Below, piece by piece: positions 1 through 9,181 of a stretch of 44,096 nt of DNA. The first letter of the stretch is position 1, and every line of letters begins with the position of its first letter. A program made the position numbers and the translations under genes. Source of the stretch: Planctomycetota bacterium (GTDB lineage Bacteria > Planctomycetota > Planctomycetia > Pirellulales > Pirellulaceae); the NCBI GenBank assembly GCA_026692905.1, contig JAPLNL010000127.1, positions 1-44,096 on the forward strand, read 5' to 3'. The notes beneath the pieces are model-generated. The model saw nothing but the letters and a program-made list of their open reading frames with translations, did not search any database and was not told the DNA's origin.

Positions 1-326
1 ACGATCCAATTCACTAGCTTGCGCGTCGTGCTAGGGCCGGCCGCTACAAAAAACCCGGAGCGGAAGATCGAAGATCAGTGCCATACGGGGTAACTTCCGA
101 AGGAAAACCGCCACCCCCTCTTTGTGAGGGTAAGTATGTTCCGATTCCCCCGAAACTTTGGACTGCGATCCGTGTTTAAACTAGGTCAGCCATAATCTTC
201 CTAACGAATGAGCCGCAATCTAGCAATTCACTGTAGTATTGCGTTTGATCGTCATGGATAATATGCGAACCCGCTGGTCAGGCTTTTCCAACCGGCTGGA
301 CACCCTCCATTAACCCTGCTAATAAA
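1..326. other. Left-end intergenic region with partial family A repeat
   Basis: No gene is supported here. Positions 4-36 carry one arm of the family A repeat (tccaattcactagcttgcg followed by cgtcgtgctagg), the same word found at 16807-16872, 18757-18824 and 43861-44096. Its left partner would lie outside the window. The rest shows no convincing promoter or hairpin. The adaptor gene that follows at 327 has no clear Shine-Dalgarno sequence. Confidence 0.6.
4..36 (-). repeat. Family A dispersed repeat, partial copy
   Basis: This is the inverted orientation of the word tagcacgacgcgcaagcta. It matches the right arm of the complete palindrome at 16807-16872 almost base for base. The left arm is missing because the window starts here. 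Confidence 0.75.
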
Positions 327-2132
327 ATGTCACTCCATTTTCCTCGACTTCCGCTTCCTCGACGCGGGTCAGCCAAGGCGATTTTGATCTTGATTGTCGC
401 GCTCGCTACTTGCGGGCTAGGCGGCTACGCTTGGTGGCAATCAAAAGGTTCTGGAATCTACTCCGCTTCGAAAGACGAGCCGATTTTGCATGAAGTGCAA
501 CGTGGGCCTTTCGATCATATTGTTTTGGAGCAAGGCGAAATTGAAAGCAGCAGTAATAACGAGGTTAAGTGCGAAGTAAAAGGCCGCGGCGGTAGTGGTA
601 CCCCGATTCTGTCACTCGTCGCCGAGGGAATTTACGTTAAAAAAGGGGATAAATTGTGCCAGCTCGATTCATCGGCACTCGAACAAGACGTAAAAAATCA
701 GCGAATCGTCGTTAGCACGGTTGAATCCAATGTTATCAATAGCGAAGCCGCCGTCAGCAAAGCAGCTATCGCAAAGCAAGAATATCTTGAGGGAACTTAC
801 CTCACAGAGCGAAGTGCGATTTTGAGTGAGATTGCACTTGCCGAACAGGGACTTCGCAAGGCCGAATTGTCACTTGAAAGTGCAGAACGACTCGCCGTGA
901 AAGGAGTCCTTAAGGCTCTCCAAATCGAATCGGAGCAGTATGCACTCAGCAACGCAAAGAGCAATTTGGTTTCAGCCAATGGAAAGCTTCGTGTTCTCGA
1001 TAACTTGACCAAGGAAAAAATGTTGGTCCAACTGAATAGCGATATCGAGACAGCTCGTGCCAAGCTGGATTCCGACAAGAGCACTCTTGTCGAAGAAAAG
1101 GAAAAGCTCGAAGAGATTAAGGGCCAAATCAAAGCTTGCGCAGTTGTAGCACCAGCAGATGGACAAGTTGTTTACGCTAACAAACAAGGTAGTCGTGGTG
1201 GTTCTGATTTTACCGTGACCGCAGGTGCTCTCGTTCGCGAACAGCAAACCATCTTTTTGCTTCCCGATCCAACTCGCATGCAGGTCAAAGCCAAAGTTAA
1301 CGAGTCTCGAATTACTCTGATTCGAGACGGTATGCCTGTCAAAATCAACGTGGGTGCCGCGGCTGACGAATTGCTCGGGCGTGTTATCAAAGTAAACAAG
1401 TATGCCGAACAAGGAAACATGTGGGGGCCAACGGTCAAAGAATACGTTGTTATCGTTCAGATCATTGAGCCACCACAAGAGATACGAACCGGCATGACAG
1501 CCGAAGTACGGATTTTCGTTGAGCAGATCGCCGATGCTGTGCAGTTGCCAGTACATGCGGTTTACGAAACGAAGAAGCATCATTTTGCTTTGGTCAAAAA
1601 CGGCAATGCATGGGATACACGTGAAATCAAAATCGGTGCGACCAACGACAAATACGTGACTGTGGTAGATGGCGTAGATGTTCAAGACATGGTTGTTCTC
1701 GATCCTCGAAACCATCTCGACAAGATGGAAATTCCAGTCATTGCAGAAGTCGACGATCGAGAGAAACTCGTCAAGATCGCCGCCGAATCACCGAAGGGCG
1801 CGGCTAAATCCGGCCCAGAAGCAAGAGGTGCCGGTGGACCTCCAGGCGGACCTCCAGGCGGTGCTGGTGGCATGAATGCTGAATCGGCTGCTGCAGGTAT
1901 GCTTAGCCGCATGGACACCAATGGAGACGGAAAGGTTAGTGCTGCTGAAGTGGCCGACAACGAACGTATGAAAAACAGCTTTGCAGACTACGACACGAAC
2001 AAGGATGGCTCCATCGACCTAGCCGAAATGGTTGCCCAATTTCAAAAGCGAATGGCTGCGGGCGGTGCTGGCGGAGGTGGACCTGGCGGCGGTGGCGGTA
2101 GTGGAGCTTCGCGAGGAGCGCCGTCCAACTAA
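327..2132 (+). CDS. HlyD/MacA-type periplasmic adaptor with C-terminal EF-hand pair
   Basis: This 601-residue protein is a membrane-fusion subunit of a tripartite efflux system. It would link the inner-membrane permease encoded downstream to an outer-membrane channel. A single transmembrane helix lies near residues 17-37, followed by the barrel/lipoyl half, a long helical hairpin rich in Glu, Lys and Ala (about 120-260) and the returning lipoyl and beta-barrel parts (about 270-440). After about residue 495 the protein departs from the family: a Gly/Pro-rich linker, two canonical 12-residue EF-hand loops (D530-E541 with DTNGDG, D556-E567 with DTNKDG) and a Gly-rich tail. Calcium binding is inferred from the loops. 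The stop overlaps the next start by one base, indicating an operon with the ATPase and permease. Adaptor identity is firm; the exported substrate is unknown. Confidence 0.9.
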   Translation: MSLHFPRLPLPRRGSAKAILILIVALATCGLGGYAWWQSKGSGIYSASKDEPILHEVQRGPFDHIVLEQGEIESSSNNEVKCEVKGRGGSGTPILSLVAEGIYVKKGDKLCQLDSSALEQDVKNQRIVVSTVESNVINSEAAVSKAAIAKQEYLEGTYLTERSAILSEIALAEQGLRKAELSLESAERLAVKGVLKALQIESEQYALSNAKSNLVSANGKLRVLDNLTKEKMLVQLNSDIETARAKLDSDKSTLVEEKEKLEEIKGQIKACAVVAPADGQVVYANKQGSRGGSDFTVTAGALVREQQTIFLLPDPTRMQVKAKVNESRITLIRDGMPVKINVGAAADELLGRVIKVNKYAEQGNMWGPTVKEYVVIVQIIEPPQEIRTGMTAEVRIFVEQIADAVQLPVHAVYETKKHHFALVKNGNAWDTREIKIGATNDKYVTVVDGVDVQDMVVLDPRNHLDKMEIPVIAEVDDREKLVKIAAESPKGAAKSGPEARGAGGPPGGPPGGAGGMNAESAAAGMLSRMDTNGDGKVSAAEVADNERMKNSFADYDTNKDGSIDLAEMVAQFQKRMAAGGAGGGGPGGGGGSGASRGAPSN

Positions 2133-2925
2133 TGGTCTCAGCAGAAAAACCGCAAGCGACACGATTTGCTTGCCGCGTCGCAGATTTAAAAAAGGAGTAT
2201 GTCTTAAAAAGTGAAACGGTACGTGCCCTGCGTGGCGTGACGTTTGATGTTCCTGAAGGTGACTATGTCGCAATCATGGGTCCATCAGGCTCAGGGAAAA
2301 GTACGCTCCTCAATGGAAAAGTACGCTCCTCAATATGCTCGGCTGTCTTGACCAACCTACGTCAGGCAGTTTGTGGCTCGGCACCGACGACGCCGCCAAA
2401 ATGAATGACGATCAGCTTGCTGATATCCGATCACAGAGAATCGGCTTCGTCTTTCAAGCTTACAATTTGATTCAACAACTAACTGTGGTGGAAAACATCC
2501 AGGTTCCTTTGTTCTATCAGGGCAAATCGCTAACCAAGCAACAAAAAGAAAAGAGCATCGAACTCGCTCACTTGGTTGGATTAGGAGAACGTCTCGGTCA
2601 CCGTCCAACCCAGCTCAGCGGTGGTCAGCAGCAACGCGTAGCGATCGCCCGTTCCCTAGTAAACGACCCCTTCTTTATCTTGGCTGACGAACCGACCGGA
2701 AATCTCGATTCCCGAACCGCAGAAGAGATTTTGCAACTTTTCGAAAAGCTCAATAACGAAGGCAAGACGATCATCTTGGTAACACACGAAGATGAAGTTT
2801 CCAAGCGGGCCAAACGCGTCGTCCGTCTCAAGGATGGTCGCTTGCAATGGGACCGCCAAAACACTCTGGAAGTCCGACAGGCTGCCGCTAAATTTGCTTT
2901 TGAAAACTTGCCGGTGGAAGAATGA
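2132..2925 (+). pseudogene. MacB/LolD-type ABC transporter ATPase, frame broken by a 20-bp duplication
   Basis: The ATPase of the efflux operon is split over two reading frames. The first frame (2132-2404) gives the N-terminus and Walker A ([12 protein letters not shown]), then runs into 30 unrelated residues. The second frame (from the ATG at 2335 to 2925) gives MLGCLDQP, the Q-loop (VFQAYNLI), signature LSGGQQQR, Walker B with ILADEPTG, D-loop NLDS and H-loop VTHED. A perfect tandem 20-bp repeat at 2295-2334 lies exactly at the junction. Removing one copy restores a continuous 257-residue ATPase of normal family length. As written, neither product has both Walker A and Walker B. The gene overlaps the permease start by ATGA. 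It could be a real recent mutation, a reversible slipped-strand variant or an assembly error. Confidence 0.85.
2295..2334 (+). repeat. Perfect 20-bp tandem duplication inside Walker A codons
   Basis: The unit ggaaaagtacgctcctcaat occurs at 2295-2314 and again at 2315-2334 with no mismatch. Twenty is not a multiple of three, so the duplication shifts the ATPase frame. The second copy ends directly before an ATG (2335) that opens the continuing frame. Confidence 0.97.
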
Positions 2926-4247
2926 GTCTTTGGATTGGAACTATTCAGCTTGGTGTCAAAAGCCTTTGGCTTCACCCTCTCCGCTCGTTGTTGACGGTTC
3001 TCGGTATCTTTATCGGCGTCGCTAGCGTCATCTGGCTACTGGCCATCAGCAAAGGCATCGGCGATGAAGCCCAAAAGCAAATTGAAAGTCTTGGTGCGGA
3101 CACGATCATGATCCGCACGATCAAGCCGCCAAGTGCGAAGATGGCAACGACTGGCTTAACACCCTACGGCCTGACCCGCGAAGACTATGACTTGCTCGTC
3201 TCTACGGTACCTACGATTCGCAGCGCCTTGCCGATACGTGAAATGCGCCGCCAATTTCAATTCAAAGATCGCAAGCTCGACGGACGCCTAGTTGGTTGTA
3301 CCCCTGAATATGCCGACGTTACCCGACTCAAAATCCGCTCTGGTCACTTCATTACGGATGCCGAGAATTTTGCGATGGACACTCACTGTGTGATCGCAGC
3401 TAAAGTTGCCGACCGATTGTTTCCCTACGAGGATCCCGTCGGACAGCGTATCTACATGCCCGAGAACAAGAATTTTTACTTGGTCGTTGGAGTGCTAGAG
3501 CCGAAAAGTGCGACCGCGGCGATCGGTGGCTCCATGGCTGCTCAAGATTTTTCGAACGACGTCTACATTCCGATCAAAACTTTGCAGCAGCGAATCGGCG
3601 ACGTAGTGATGAGCTTCAGCGCAAGCTCTCGAGAGGGCGAAAGTATCGAGCTCAATCAAATTACTCTTCGAGTTCGAGAAGTTGCTGACGTAAAGAGAAC
3701 CGCCGAGTTAGTCGAAGATGCTCTTTCGAGTCACAGCAAAATGGAAGACATCGCCGTCGTCGTTCCACTAGAATTGCTTGAACAAGCCAGAACAACGAGA
3801 GCTATGTTTATGGTGTTCATGGGAATGATCGCTGCGATATCGCTATTGGTCGGCGGTATTGGAATTATGAATATCATGTTGGCTACCGTTACAGAACGTA
3901 CGCGAGAGATTGGTATTCGTCGAGCTCTCGGCGCAAAGAGGCGAGACATCATTCGCCAATTCTTGGTTGAAACCAGTGTACTGAGTTTGGCAGGTGGGAT
4001 ATCGGGGATTCTATTCGGCCTCCTTTGCGGTCCTGCCGTAAACGGGGCTAGAATTTTGGCCAATCTTTGGTTCGAAAAACAGATGGCGGGACTCCCCGAT
4101 GTCGTTCGGACGGTCCAACCAGCCGTCGTTCCCGAAAGCATCCCTGGCGCGTTCTTTATTTCGTTGGCTGTCGGACTAGTCTTCGGAATCTATCCAGCCA
4201 TGCGGGCTGCAAAGATGAATCCGATCGAAGCCCTTCGGCACGAGTAG
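2922..4247 (+). CDS. MacB/FtsX-family ABC transporter permease
   Basis: This 441-residue inner-membrane permease completes the efflux operon. One transmembrane helix near residues 24-43 is followed by a large periplasmic domain of the MacB_PCD type (about 45-280). Three C-terminal helices (about 290-317, 347-370, 408-430) form the FtsX domain. The cytoplasmic stretch TERTREIGIRRALGAKR between helices 2 and 3 is the hallmark of the family. Family members use ATP hydrolysis to drive periplasmic conformational change rather than direct membrane transport. The ATG overlaps the ATPase stop as ATGA, so its translation is probably coupled to that gene and could suffer from the frameshift upstream. 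The product itself looks intact. The substrate cannot be read from the sequence. Confidence 0.92.
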   Translation: MSLWIGTIQLGVKSLWLHPLRSLLTVLGIFIGVASVIWLLAISKGIGDEAQKQIESLGADTIMIRTIKPPSAKMATTGLTPYGLTREDYDLLVSTVPTIRSALPIREMRRQFQFKDRKLDGRLVGCTPEYADVTRLKIRSGHFITDAENFAMDTHCVIAAKVADRLFPYEDPVGQRIYMPENKNFYLVVGVLEPKSATAAIGGSMAAQDFSNDVYIPIKTLQQRIGDVVMSFSASSREGESIELNQITLRVREVADVKRTAELVEDALSSHSKMEDIAVVVPLELLEQARTTRAMFMVFMGMIAAISLLVGGIGIMNIMLATVTERTREIGIRRALGAKRRDIIRQFLVETSVLSLAGGISGILFGLLCGPAVNGARILANLWFEKQMAGLPDVVRTVQPAVVPESIPGAFFISLAVGLVFGIYPAMRAAKMNPIEALRHE

Positions 4248-4249
4248 CA

Positions 4250-4266
4250 CCAAGTGGGTCACTTGG
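4250..4266 (+). terminator. Short hairpin after efflux operon
   Basis: A perfect 7-bp stem with a 3-base loop (ccaagtg, ggt, cacttgg) begins three bases after the permease stop codon. No T-run follows, so a role in termination or mRNA 3' protection is only a guess. Confidence 0.3.
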
Positions 4267-4455
4267 AGAGTTTGGCGGCAATAGAGAACATGCAAAATTC
4301 GCACATTGCCTCTCGTCTTCGAAAAATTCCGGAGACACAGGACTGAGTCGTCTGAGCGTTTCTCAAATTATTGTAGGATATGCGACCAAGGCTTTTTCGA
4401 GCCGACATCAACGTGTTTACTCTACGGCTTGAAAGGCCGCGATAACAACTTGACG

Positions 4456-5712
4456 ATGACCAGCATCGCACATCAACTCGATTCCATCCGGTCACAATTC
4501 CCTTCTCTTGCACGAAGCATCAACGGAATACCCGCCGTTTATCTCGATGGTCCCGCTGGCACGCAAGTTCCGCAGCGCGTGGTCGATTGTATTGCGAATA
4601 GCATGCTGCACCACAATGCCAATCGCTCGGGTCGATTCGTCACAAGCCGCGAGGTGGATGAACAAATGAGTCATAGCCATCGTGTTTTCGCAGATTTTTT
4701 GGGCGCATCTTCGCCCGATTCGATCGCGTTCGGGCCAAATATGACCTCATTGACACTCCAGTTTTCACGAGCGCTAGCCAAAGAATGGAAACCAGGTGAT
4801 CGCATCCTGGTATCGAGCCTCGACCATGATGCCAATTTCACCCCTTGGGTGTTGGCAGCAAAGGATGCTGGGGTCGAGGTCAAGACAATCGGCGTTCGCA
4901 CCTCCGATGCCACCTTGGACTTGGACTCACTCAGCGATCTCATAACAGAGCGAACGCGGCTCGTTGCCGTGACGGCTGCTTCAAATGCAGTCGGTTCGCT
5001 AACTCCGATTCGGGAGATTGCAAACCGAGTCCATGCTGTCGGAGCTGAGTTGTTTGTCGATGCGGTTCATTTGGCTCCGCATCGTTCGATTGATGTGACC
5101 GCGTTGGATTGTGATTTTTTGGTTTGTTCCGCCTACAAATTTTTTGGCCCCCATATTGGTGTACTCTATGGTCGCACTGAGCGAATGCAGGATTTGGTAG
5201 CGTACAAACTTAGACCTGCTCCAGATAAATTGCCGGGCAAGTGGATGACGGGGACTCAAAATCATGCATGCATTGCAGGCGCAGCCGCGGCGGTGGATTA
5301 CATTGCCTCCCTATCTCCGATCGTAGACAACGGTTCGAACCGACGATTGCGCATAATGGATGCGATGGAGGCCATTTCAGAATACGAAACACAACTGGTT
5401 GAGCAGTTAATTCGAGGGCTAGCGGGTATTCCTGCTATTCGAATATTTGGAATAACCGAGAGCGATCGCATGTCTGAGCGTGCTCCAACCGTTTCCATTC
5501 AAGTAGACGGACGAAAATCGATCGAAGTCGCGCAGTATCTCGGCGAAAACGGCGTGTTCGCTTGGCATGGCAACTACTATGCCTTGCCTTTGACACTCGC
5601 GCTGGGAACGGAACCCGACGGAATGGTTCGACTCGGATGCATGCACTACAACACGCCAAAAGAGATCGATCGAACGCTGGACTTGCTCAAGAAGTATGTC
5701 TCAGTTGCCTGA
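4456..5712 (+). CDS. Class-V aminotransferase, cysteine-desulfurase-like (VC1184 type)
   Basis: This is a cytosolic PLP enzyme of about 418 residues. The ATG at 4456 is chosen because it opens a normal family N-terminus (MTSIAHQLDSIRSQFPSL, then VYLDGPAGTQ). A start at 4306 would add 50 residues with no family character. PLP-site features: D202 and H205 in VDAVHLAPH, and the Schiff-base lysine K228 in SAYKFFG. SufS/IscS-type desulfurases usually have Gln where H205 stands and carry a mobile-loop Cys near the C-terminus. Here the corresponding stretch (GVFAWHGNYYA) has no Cys. The protein therefore resembles the VC1184-like subgroup, and desulfurase activity should not be assumed. It is followed in the same direction by L-serine dehydratase, a weak hint of amino-acid metabolism. 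Confidence 0.85.
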   Translation: MTSIAHQLDSIRSQFPSLARSINGIPAVYLDGPAGTQVPQRVVDCIANSMLHHNANRSGRFVTSREVDEQMSHSHRVFADFLGASSPDSIAFGPNMTSLTLQFSRALAKEWKPGDRILVSSLDHDANFTPWVLAAKDAGVEVKTIGVRTSDATLDLDSLSDLITERTRLVAVTAASNAVGSLTPIREIANRVHAVGAELFVDAVHLAPHRSIDVTALDCDFLVCSAYKFFGPHIGVLYGRTERMQDLVAYKLRPAPDKLPGKWMTGTQNHACIAGAAAAVDYIASLSPIVDNGSNRRLRIMDAMEAISEYETQLVEQLIRGLAGIPAIRIFGITESDRMSERAPTVSIQVDGRKSIEVAQYLGENGVFAWHGNYYALPLTLALGTEPDGMVRLGCMHYNTPKEIDRTLDLLKKYVSVA

Positions 5713-5897
5713 TCACATCGCAATGTGATTTGCCGCTCTATTAGCCGTTGGGCGCTAGCCTTGTCATTACCCATAACTTTTTAACTAAGCTCCCCTCGCC
5801 CCTTGTAGCCCTCTGGGGGAGAGCGACCGCAGGCGATGGATGCTCCGATACAATGAGGATGCGACCGTTTTTTGAAAACACCATGAAGGACTCCTAA
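5713..5897. other. Intergenic with a short dispersed repeat motif
   Basis: Around 5790-5830 lies the word cccttgtagccctctggggg followed by agagcgaccg. Related words recur at 7457-7475 and around 26246-26330, where the core has expanded into a 9-bp tandem array. Just before the next gene, a GAAGGA ribosome binding site sits 7 bases from the ATG at 5898. A four-codon minimal frame (5883-5897) ends directly at that start. Confidence 0.45.
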
Positions 5898-7394
5898 ATG
5901 TACAGCATTTTCGATCTGTTTAAAGTCGGAGTCGGGCCGTCCAGCTCCCACACGGTTGGACCGATGATCGCCGCGTTTCGATTCGGTAAAGATTGCGTCG
6001 ACACGTTGTCTCAAAGCTTCGGCGATGCCAAATCCATTTCCCGCGTTCAAGTCGAACTGTATGGCTCGCTGGCATTGACGGGAATTGGACACGCGACGGA
6101 CATCGCGATTTTGGTTGGGCTCTCCGGTTGCTTGCCTGACCGTACCGAACCTGAAGTCATTCAATCGACAGCGCTCGCGGTAAGGACCTCGAAGCGGTTG
6201 CATTTAAACAACCGCCTTTCGATTCCGTTCGATGAAAAAAGTGATCTTCTCTGGCTTCGCAAAGAATCTCTCCCACAACATCCTAACGCAATTCAATTCA
6301 AAGCCTTTTCGAGTGAAAACGAATGCCTTTTCGAAGATCAATACTTTTCAACCGGCGGTGGGTTTGTTTACTCCAGATCGGAGTTTGCAGAGCAATTCCA
6401 ACAGGCGCCTCCCCCCTCTGATCAGACCAGTGATCATGATGGAACCATCCCGGTTCCCTATCCCTTTCGAAGCTCAAAAGAACTCTTGCAAATGTGCAAG
6501 AGCAACCAATTGTCGATTGAGTCGTTGATACAACACAATGAGCTCGTGAAACGCTCCGCAGACGAGATCGATACTCAGTTGGATCGGCTTTGGGCTGTCA
6601 TGAGCAAGTGCATCGATAGCGGTTGTTTGGCCAGCGGAATTTTGCCCGGCTCCTTGCGTGTGCCGCGACGCGCGCCTCACATCTTTGCCAAGCTGTCGTT
6701 GCAATTAGTACAATCTGTATCCGATCCGAAACATAGAACTTCACCGAGTGATTTTCTTTCCGCCCCCAAGCCCATTGCCGTTATCGCAAGCGACCCTTTG
6801 CAACAGTTGGACTGGGTGAGTCTATTCGCGTTGGCGGTCAACGAAGAGAATGCGGCAGGGGGTAGGGTTGTTACCGCCCCAACCAACGGCGCTGCCGGGA
6901 TCATTCCCGCGGTGTTGGCATACTATGTTCATTTTTATCCGAATGCAGATCGCGCCGGTGTCCATCGTTTCCTGAAAACTGCCGGAGCTATAGGACTACT
7001 TTACAAACGAAATGCTTCGCTGTCCGCTGCCGAAATGGGGTGCCAAGGTGAAGTTGGAGTCGCTTGCAGCATGGCCGCTGGCGGACTTGCCGCTTGCATG
7101 GGCGGAACCGTCGAGCAAATCGAAAACGCAGCAGAAATCGGCATGGAACACAATCTCGGATTAACATGCGATCCCATCGCTGGACTTGTGCAAGTTCCTT
7201 GTATCGAGAGAAATACCATGGGGGCCACCAAAGCAATCAACGCAGCGAGACTCGCCGTGCTCTACGGCGACGGCAAGCATTTTGTTTCGCTCGATCGCGT
7301 CATCGAAACGATGCGACAAACCGGTGTTGATATGCAAGTGAAATACAAAGAAACATCTTTGGGTGGCCTGGCGGTCAATGTCGTTGACTGCTGA
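5898..7394 (+). CDS. sdaA: L-serine dehydratase (iron-sulfur L-serine ammonia-lyase)
   Basis: This single-chain enzyme converts L-serine to pyruvate and ammonia in the cytosol. The N-terminus ([12 protein letters not shown]) and the central [16 protein letters not shown] block are typical of bacterial [4Fe-4S] L-serine dehydratases. Cysteines C382, C424 and C435 have spacings of 42 and 11. These match the cluster ligands I recall for the Legionella enzyme (C343, C385, C396). The chain ends in Cys (C498), consistent with the tail-in-mouth arrangement in which the C-terminal Cys also binds the cluster. At 498 residues it is longer than the usual 455-460. Part of the excess is an insertion at about 262-295, before the [14 protein letters not shown] motif. 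The start has a good GAAGGA site. Product assignment is confident; the symbol is by family. Confidence 0.93.
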   Translation: MYSIFDLFKVGVGPSSSHTVGPMIAAFRFGKDCVDTLSQSFGDAKSISRVQVELYGSLALTGIGHATDIAILVGLSGCLPDRTEPEVIQSTALAVRTSKRLHLNNRLSIPFDEKSDLLWLRKESLPQHPNAIQFKAFSSENECLFEDQYFSTGGGFVYSRSEFAEQFQQAPPPSDQTSDHDGTIPVPYPFRSSKELLQMCKSNQLSIESLIQHNELVKRSADEIDTQLDRLWAVMSKCIDSGCLASGILPGSLRVPRRAPHIFAKLSLQLVQSVSDPKHRTSPSDFLSAPKPIAVIASDPLQQLDWVSLFALAVNEENAAGGRVVTAPTNGAAGIIPAVLAYYVHFYPNADRAGVHRFLKTAGAIGLLYKRNASLSAAEMGCQGEVGVACSMAAGGLAACMGGTVEQIENAAEIGMEHNLGLTCDPIAGLVQVPCIERNTMGATKAINAARLAVLYGDGKHFVSLDRVIETMRQTGVDMQVKYKETSLGGLAVNVVDC

Positions 7395-7723
7395 TTTTTC
7401 GTTGTGGCCAAGGCATCGGGGATCTATTACGGATTGCTGAGCTGGCCAGAGGCCTATGAGCCCTTTGGGAGAGCGAGGCTCCTGCCGAGCTTGCGACGCC
7501 ACGGTTCGGCAGGAGCCTCACCCCACCGCGGTAAACATCTTTGCAAAGTCAATTCCATTGAAAACCTTAGGGAGGGCGAGGCTCCTGCCGAGCCAACGGT
7601 GCAAAGGTTCGGCAGGAGACTCACCCTCCCGAGCAACGAATTGCTTAGGTAAACTCGTTGGAAACATGTTTACAGCGGTGGCCTCACCCTCCCTGGTTGT
7701 TGGAGCTATGTTTAAAAGTGCCC
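7395..7723. other. Intergenic filled by family C nested repeat
   Basis: This convergent gap between the serine dehydratase (plus) and the DUF1501 gene (minus) is almost entirely repeat. It contains a 52-bp hairpin at about 7473-7524, a 61-bp hairpin at 7570-7630, and terminal inverted words ccaccgc...gtaaaca (7523-7537) and tgtttacagcggtgg (7667-7681). Short open frames here encode only repeat-derived peptides such as EGEAPAEP and GSAGASPS, and I do not consider them genes. Confidence 0.7.
7487..7694 (+). repeat. Family C nested repeat, copy 1 (208 bp)
   Basis: It aligns over its full length with 18830-19036, with only a handful of substitutions and single-base gaps. It contains the 61-bp hairpin at 7570-7630, with arms gaggctcctgccgagcc and ggttcggcaggagactc. 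Outer inverted words carry gtaaaca/tgtttac next to ccaccgc/gcggtgg. No open frame or transposase is inside, so it would be a non-autonomous element. Confidence 0.85.
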
Positions 7724-9181
7724 TCAACCACCCATCAACTCCGGTATCGGTTTACCATGGTCCACAACCGGTGTCGGCCGACCGTTAAAATCCTTGATGA
7801 GTGTATTCGCGGCATCGATACCAAGATGGTGATAAATCGTTGCCAAAAAATCGCCAGCAGAACAAGTTCTCTCGATCGTATCCTCGCCACGTTTATCGGT
7901 TGCGCCGATAACACGTCCCGTTTGAATACCGCCACCCGCCCAAATGTTGGAGAAAGCACGTGGCCAGTGATCTCGACCAGGTTGCATTGTGCCTGCCGGT
8001 GCACTTGCATTTCCTTCACCCGTGCTCGGTGAATACTCGATCTTTGGCGTCCGTCCGAACTCGCCCGTTACCACCACAAGCACACGTTTGTCGAGTCCGC
8101 GTTCGTAGATATCCTCGATCAACGCCGATACGGCTTGATCATAGGCCCGTGCTCGAAATCGCATCGCGTCGAAAACGTGATGGTTCACCGCATGGTCATC
8201 CCAATTGCCTACACGTCCACAAAGCTGACCACTCAGACTTGTTGTAAGCACTTCCACGCCAGCTTCGACAAGTCGACGTGCCATCAACAACTGCTGCCCC
8301 CACGCGTTCCGTCCGTAACGATCTCGCGTTGAATCTGTTTCTCGCGTCAAATCGAAAGCCTCGCGAGTCTTGGGATTGGTCAGCAGCGTCATGGCTTGCG
8401 ATTCAAACTGGTCGAGAGCGCCGAGCTCCCCTTGGCGATCGAAGGCCCGTTCAAGCGTATCCAGCCGCTGTCGCAAAGTTGAACGTCGATCTAATCGACG
8501 AACTTCGTTTTGGTCCGACAAACCGATATTCGGAACAGAAAACGTCGGGGAATTCGGATCGCCGCTGACGGTAAACGGCGAGTAGGCGTCTCCTAAGTAA
8601 GCTGGCCCGTTGTACTCAAGCGGTGGATTGATACCGGCGTAAAGCGGTAACGGATTCGCTCGCTGCACACCCTGCGATCGAAGGTAATTGGTGACCGCCA
8701 TCCAATCCGGGTACTTTGGCTTCGGCTTGTCGCGCGTATCCGGATCGCCAGACAACATTTGCATCGATCCAGCCGGGTGGCCTCCCGCAGTTTGACGCAT
8801 CGACCGCAACACGGTCAGCTTGTCGGCAATGCGAGCTTGCATCGGCAACAGCTCCGTGAAGTTCAGACCGGGAACCTTCGTTGCAATGGTGGAAAAAGGA
8901 CCGCGGTACTCGCTGCTAACGTCCGGTTTCGGATCATACGTATCGAGATGCGAACACCCGCCCGGCTTCCAAACCATAATCACTGCAGTCTTTTCTCGAC
9001 TCGGTTTGGCATTATTACTTGGCTGCTGCGCGTTAGCCGATTGCAGTTTGAGCAGCTCCGGTAAGCTAAGGCTTGCGAAACCAGCCAAGCCCATGCGAAT
9101 AAAGCCCCGTCGATCCTGTGACCCAAACAGGGTGGGTCCGGAACATGGAACGATGGACGAAGCGTGAAAGGGATCGCTCAT
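7724..9181 (-). CDS. DUF1501 exported protein
   Basis: This 485-residue protein belongs to the DUF1501 group, distantly related to the alkaline phosphatase/sulfatase fold. It has a Tat-type signal (DRRGFIRMGLAG near residues 23-34, then a hydrophobic run and an AQ cleavage region). Family signatures are visible: VIMVWKPGGCSHLDTYDPKP near residue 70 and VTGEFGRTPK with GRDHWPRAFS toward the C-terminus. Its start overlaps the stop of the PPC-domain gene as ATGA, and it is the last gene of a three-gene operon with DUF1549/1553 and PPC proteins. Export as a folded protein via Tat is inferred. The enzymatic activity of this family is not established, and I assign none. Confidence 0.9.
   Translation of the reverse strand: MSDPFHASSIVPCSGPTLFGSQDRRGFIRMGLAGFASLSLPELLKLQSANAQQPSNNAKPSREKTAVIMVWKPGGCSHLDTYDPKPDVSSEYRGPFSTIATKVPGLNFTELLPMQARIADKLTVLRSMRQTAGGHPAGSMQMLSGDPDTRDKPKPKYPDWMAVTNYLRSQGVQRANPLPLYAGINPPLEYNGPAYLGDAYSPFTVSGDPNSPTFSVPNIGLSDQNEVRRLDRRSTLRQRLDTLERAFDRQGELGALDQFESQAMTLLTNPKTREAFDLTRETDSTRDRYGRNAWGQQLLMARRLVEAGVEVLTTSLSGQLCGRVGNWDDHAVNHHVFDAMRFRARAYDQAVSALIEDIYERGLDKRVLVVVTGEFGRTPKIEYSPSTGEGNASAPAGTMQPGRDHWPRAFSNIWAGGGIQTGRVIGATDKRGEDTIERTCSAGDFLATIYHHLGIDAANTLIKDFNGRPTPVVDHGKPIPELMGG

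Noticed and set aside
972-1715. 247-codon minus-strand frame opposite the efflux adaptor
   Set aside because: It lies wholly inside the adaptor gene on the other strand, has no family motifs, and the plus-strand product is clearly a HlyD-type protein.
4306-4455. N-terminal extension of the aminotransferase
   Set aside because: The 50 added residues have no family similarity, and the ATG at 4456 gives a normal start.
7404-7788. Several short open frames in the family C repeat
   Set aside because: They translate hairpin DNA into low-complexity peptides (GSAGASPS, EGEAPAEP) repeated at other repeat copies.
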